The position numbers and the translations under genes were made by a program. A model generated the notes under the pieces. The model made no database searches. It was not told the DNA's origin and saw nothing but the letters and a program-made list of their open reading frames with translations. 64,000 nucleotides of DNA. Source: Bacillota bacterium. Lineage in GTDB: Bacteria > Bacillota > Clostridia > Acetivibrionales > DTU013. This document shows positions 61,563 through 64,000 of this stretch, one piece after another. Every line of letters starts with the position of its first letter. Position 1 is the first letter of the stretch. The DNA is taken from the NCBI GenBank assembly GCA_023409735.1, contig JAEYRB010000019.1:1-64000 (forward strand), read 5' to 3'.

Positions 61563-62471
61563 TTAACTTTTTACTGCCCCAAGCGTCATACCTTTAACAA
61601 AATATTTCTGTACAGCTGGATAGACTAATAGGATTGGTAATGTTACTAGAACAGTCATCGCCATCTGGACCGATTTAGGACTTATTTTTATATGCTGTTT
61701 GCTTGGATCGACCAACAAGTAAGGGTTAGCCTCATTACCTGATAACATTGCCGTGTTCTGGAGTATCCCCTGTAGCTCAAACTGGAGCGTTGAAAGATTT
61801 CTATCGCCGTTACAATACAGGTAAGTATCAAACCATGAATTCCAATGACCTACCGCGGTGAACAACGCGATTACAGACAACACCGGAGTGCACAGTGGCA
61901 ATACGATCCGGAAGAAAAGTAGAAGATCATTTGCCCCATCAATTGTGGCTGATTCCTCAAGTTCATGCGGAAGCCCGTCTATATATGAACGTATTACAAT
62001 AACATTGAAAACACCGATCAATCCCGGAATAATGTAAACATTGAAATTGTGAAATAGTCCAAGTGCTCTTATCAACATATAGCTGGGAATCAGACCACCC
62101 CCAACATACATGGTGATAATAAAGATGGTTGTTATAAACTTTCTGGCAAAATAATCCTTTCTGCTAATCGTATATGCCAGCATTGCGGTACAAGTAAGCG
62201 AAGTGGCTGTACCTATAACCGTACGAAGCACCGAAACTACCGAAGCCATCCCCAGATTCTTATTTGACAGAATCTCCTTATAGCTTGCAAGAGTAAACAT
62301 TCTAGGATATATAGTAATACCCCCTCTGACGGTATCGATAGTATCGTTAAGCGATATTGCAAGTACATTCAAAAAAGGATATAGCGTTATTATTGCAAGG
62401 ATAATCATACCCGCGTAATTAAACACATCGAATAAATTACTTTTTTTAATTTTCAAATTTTTCACCTCCAT
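61563..62471 (-). CDS. ABC transporter permease, LplC type
   Basis: A roughly 300-residue permease with six membrane helices, EAA loop LEESATIDGANDLLLFFRIVLPL. The longest frame starts at ATG 62471, but a TTG at 62456 is better placed after GGAGGTG (7 bases), so the true start is probably TTG 62456. It abuts the LplB-type gene. The ATPase is not encoded here. Confidence 0.9.
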   Translation of the reverse strand: MEVKNLKIKKSNLFDVFNYAGMIILAIITLYPFLNVLAISLNDTIDTVRGGITIYPRMFTLASYKEILSNKNLGMASVVSVLRTVIGTATSLTCTAMLAYTISRKDYFARKFITTIFIITMYVGGGLIPSYMLIRALGLFHNFNVYIIPGLIGVFNVIVIRSYIDGLPHELEESATIDGANDLLLFFRIVLPLCTPVLSVIALFTAVGHWNSWFDTYLYCNGDRNLSTLQFELQGILQNTAMLSGNEANPYLLVDPSKQHIKISPKSVQMAMTVLVTLPILLVYPAVQKYFVKGMTLGAVKS

Positions 62472-63431
62472 TTAAACTATCCTATATTCGGATATTTTTC
62501 CACTTAGTATGTTAGCTCCGAAAACAAGAATGACGCTAACCACAGATTTGGCCATGCCTACAGCTGTACCGAATGCAAATCTGCCTGAATTGATGCCTGC
62601 ATTTAGAACATAAAGATCCAGAGTATCTGACACATCGCGCACCAGATCATTTCTCATAAGAAGTTGAGCTTCAAAGCCTGTGTTTAGGATGCCTCCCAAA
62701 CTCATGATCATCATAACAGTAACTGTGGGCATAATACCCGGTAATGTAATATGCCACATCCTTTTAAAACGTCCGGCTCCATCCATAGTAGCTGCCTCAT
62801 AATGCTCTTGTGGAATTCCGGATATGGCAGCAAAAAATATAATGGAACTCCATCCTATTTCTTTCCACAGACCAATTGTAGTTAAGTTAATCCAAAAAAG
62901 TTCAGGTTTGGCTAAAAGCAGTACTGGCTCGTTTACAATCCCCAAATTGACTAGTATAAAATTAATCGGACCATCAAGAGACAGCATCTCTTTTGCAATA
63001 CCTGCGACAACAACCCAGGAAACAAAGTGCGGCAAATATGAAATCGTTTGTATCGACCTTCTAAACCTTTCATTCATGATTTCATTTAAAAGTAATGCCA
63101 ATATAACAGGAAAAGTGAATCCCACAACGAAACTTAGAGAACTCATTACCAGCGTATTTCTTAACGAATTGTAAAAATCTGGATCTTTGAACATTATGAT
63201 GAAGTATTTTAACCCTATCCATTCCTGTTCCTGAAAAGGTAATCCGGGCTTGTAGTCCTGGAAAGCCATTGTCCAGCCCCATAAAGGAATATAACTGAAA
63301 ATTATCAGCCATATAACAAACGGAAATGACATCAACACAAGATATTTCTGCTTTATAGCAAGTTTTAACCATTTGCTAATACGCGAATTGGATTTTCCAA
63401 CTCTTGCTGTAGCAAATTCAGAATTTAGCAT
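62472..63431 (-). CDS. ABC transporter permease, LplB type
   Basis: A 319-residue permease with an N-terminal cytoplasmic basic segment, six membrane helices and the EAA loop HYEAATMDGAGRFKRMWHITLPGI. First gene of the three-gene transporter operon; probably controlled by the AraC-type regulator whose 3' end lies at the right edge. Confidence 0.9.
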   Translation of the reverse strand: MLNSEFATARVGKSNSRISKWLKLAIKQKYLVLMSFPFVIWLIIFSYIPLWGWTMAFQDYKPGLPFQEQEWIGLKYFIIMFKDPDFYNSLRNTLVMSSLSFVVGFTFPVILALLLNEIMNERFRRSIQTISYLPHFVSWVVVAGIAKEMLSLDGPINFILVNLGIVNEPVLLLAKPELFWINLTTIGLWKEIGWSSIIFFAAISGIPQEHYEAATMDGAGRFKRMWHITLPGIMPTVTVMMIMSLGGILNTGFEAQLLMRNDLVRDVSDTLDLYVLNAGINSGRFAFGTAVGMAKSVVSVILVFGANILSGKISEYRIV

Positions 63432-63557
63432 CGCATAATTCCTCCCAAATAATGTGTGAAGTTAGTACATGATTATACTAACACGCGATTTTGTATAAAA
63501 ATACCGGAAGAATCCAAGTAGTTAATACTGTAAAAATCCGATATTACTTCTTATAGA

Positions 63558-63603
63558 AAAAGTTCAAATGCTGACCTAAGTATAGGCCTACACTTGAACT
63601 TTT
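63558..63603 (-). terminator. terminator of the right-edge regulator
   Basis: AAAAGTTCAA (63558-63567) / TTGAACTTTT (63594-63603), 10-bp stem with a 26-base loop, 45 bp after the regulator's stop codon. Confidence 0.75.
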
Positions 63604-63647
63604 AGTAGCAAATCCATATTATTTACAGTATAGCTTTCCGATTATCA

Positions 63648-64000
63648 TTAGCGGATCTCTTTATAATCGGATGGAGGAACCCCTGTATAAACTTTAAATT
63701 TCTTATAAAAGTAATTAATGTCTTTGAATCCCGTTTTTTGTGCAACCTGATATACTTTGAATCCCTCCGTCAGAAATTGCTTAGCTTTTTCAAATCGGAT
63801 AGAGTCCAGGTAGGTATTAAAGTGTTTTCCTGTTCTTAGTTTTATTTTCTTCCCGAGATAATCACTGTTGTAATAAAATAAAGCAGCCATTGTCTCAAGT
63901 TTTAAATCCTCATTGTAATTCCGCTCCATATATTCAAGAATCTTAGCAATCGGATCCTCCGGCCTCTCTGCTTTAAGTTCGTCCGATATTACTGTAAAAA
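63648..64000 (-). CDS. AraC-type regulator, C-terminal part (runs off the window)
   Basis: The reading frame is open to the right edge, so only the last 117 codons are seen. They form an AraC double HTH (AALFYYNSDYLGKKIKLRTG, YQVAQKTGFKDINYFYKKFK) preceded by DELKAERPEDPIAKILEYM. The second HTH and the linker are like YesN-type response regulators, so a paired sensor kinase may lie beyond the edge. It is in position to control the LplBCA transporter. Confidence 0.88.
   Translation of the reverse strand, partial: FTVISDELKAERPEDPIAKILEYMERNYNEDLKLETMAALFYYNSDYLGKKIKLRTGKHFNTYLDSIRFEKAKQFLTEGFKVYQVAQKTGFKDINYFYKKFKVYTGVPPSDYKEIR

Overview
The window looks like chromosomal DNA of a low-GC, spore-forming, plant-polysaccharide-using member of the Clostridia, most like the mesophilic cellulolytic Ruminiclostridium/Acetivibrio group. 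This is an inference from gene content and order: a ctsR-mcsA-mcsB-clpC stress operon followed by radA, the yacL/carD/ispD block, the spore-cortex amidase CwlD, Rex, an S-layer-homology protein, and a large set of xyloglucan- and galactoside-type glycoside hydrolases. No rRNA, tRNA, phage, complete insertion sequence or CRISPR array was found.

1-18 kb is mainly housekeeping on the minus strand: ctsR (with a textbook CtsR operator and promoter), mcsA, mcsB, clpC, a GH15 glucoamylase, radA, a polyol dehydrogenase, carD, yacL and ispD, with an IspF-like gene at the left edge. azlCD and a small cysteine-pair protein lie on the plus strand. The usual disA gene between radA and yacL is absent. Two intergenic tracts (7.97-8.41 kb and 17.3-17.8 kb) are unusually rich in hairpins and tandem repeats. 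A nearly symmetric 50-bp palindrome at 1265-1314 carries two face-to-face consensus promoters, one reading into an XRE/membrane-protein pair and one into a short double-hairpin sequence.

18-34 kb: a DUF4349 lipoprotein, a frameshifted flavin reductase with a PNPOx-like gene, a DUF4097 adhesin-like protein, an EF-G paralogue with altered GTPase motifs, the aromatic operon aroF-tyrA-aroA, a PH-like membrane protein, rex, an ABC-F ATPase, cwlD, and an unknown HEAT-like/membrane gene pair.

34-64 kb is a carbohydrate-use region. A YesM/YesN-type two-component system converges on a sugar ABC transporter preceded by a tandem SnoaL/NTF2-like protein. After a small Cys/Lys-rich protein, an SLH protein and a PNPOx protein come a CE2-like esterase, GH74, GH31, an AraC regulator, GH42, GH2, a second GH42, and an LplABC-type transporter with the end of another AraC-type regulator at the right edge. 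None of the hydrolases shows a signal peptide, so the likely logic is import of oligosaccharides followed by cytoplasmic removal of acetyl, xylosyl and galactosyl groups. Remnants of a second GH31 gene (46146-46440), a second GH2 gene (57179-57493) and perhaps a third gene (59579-59707) show that the cluster has been pruned by deletions.
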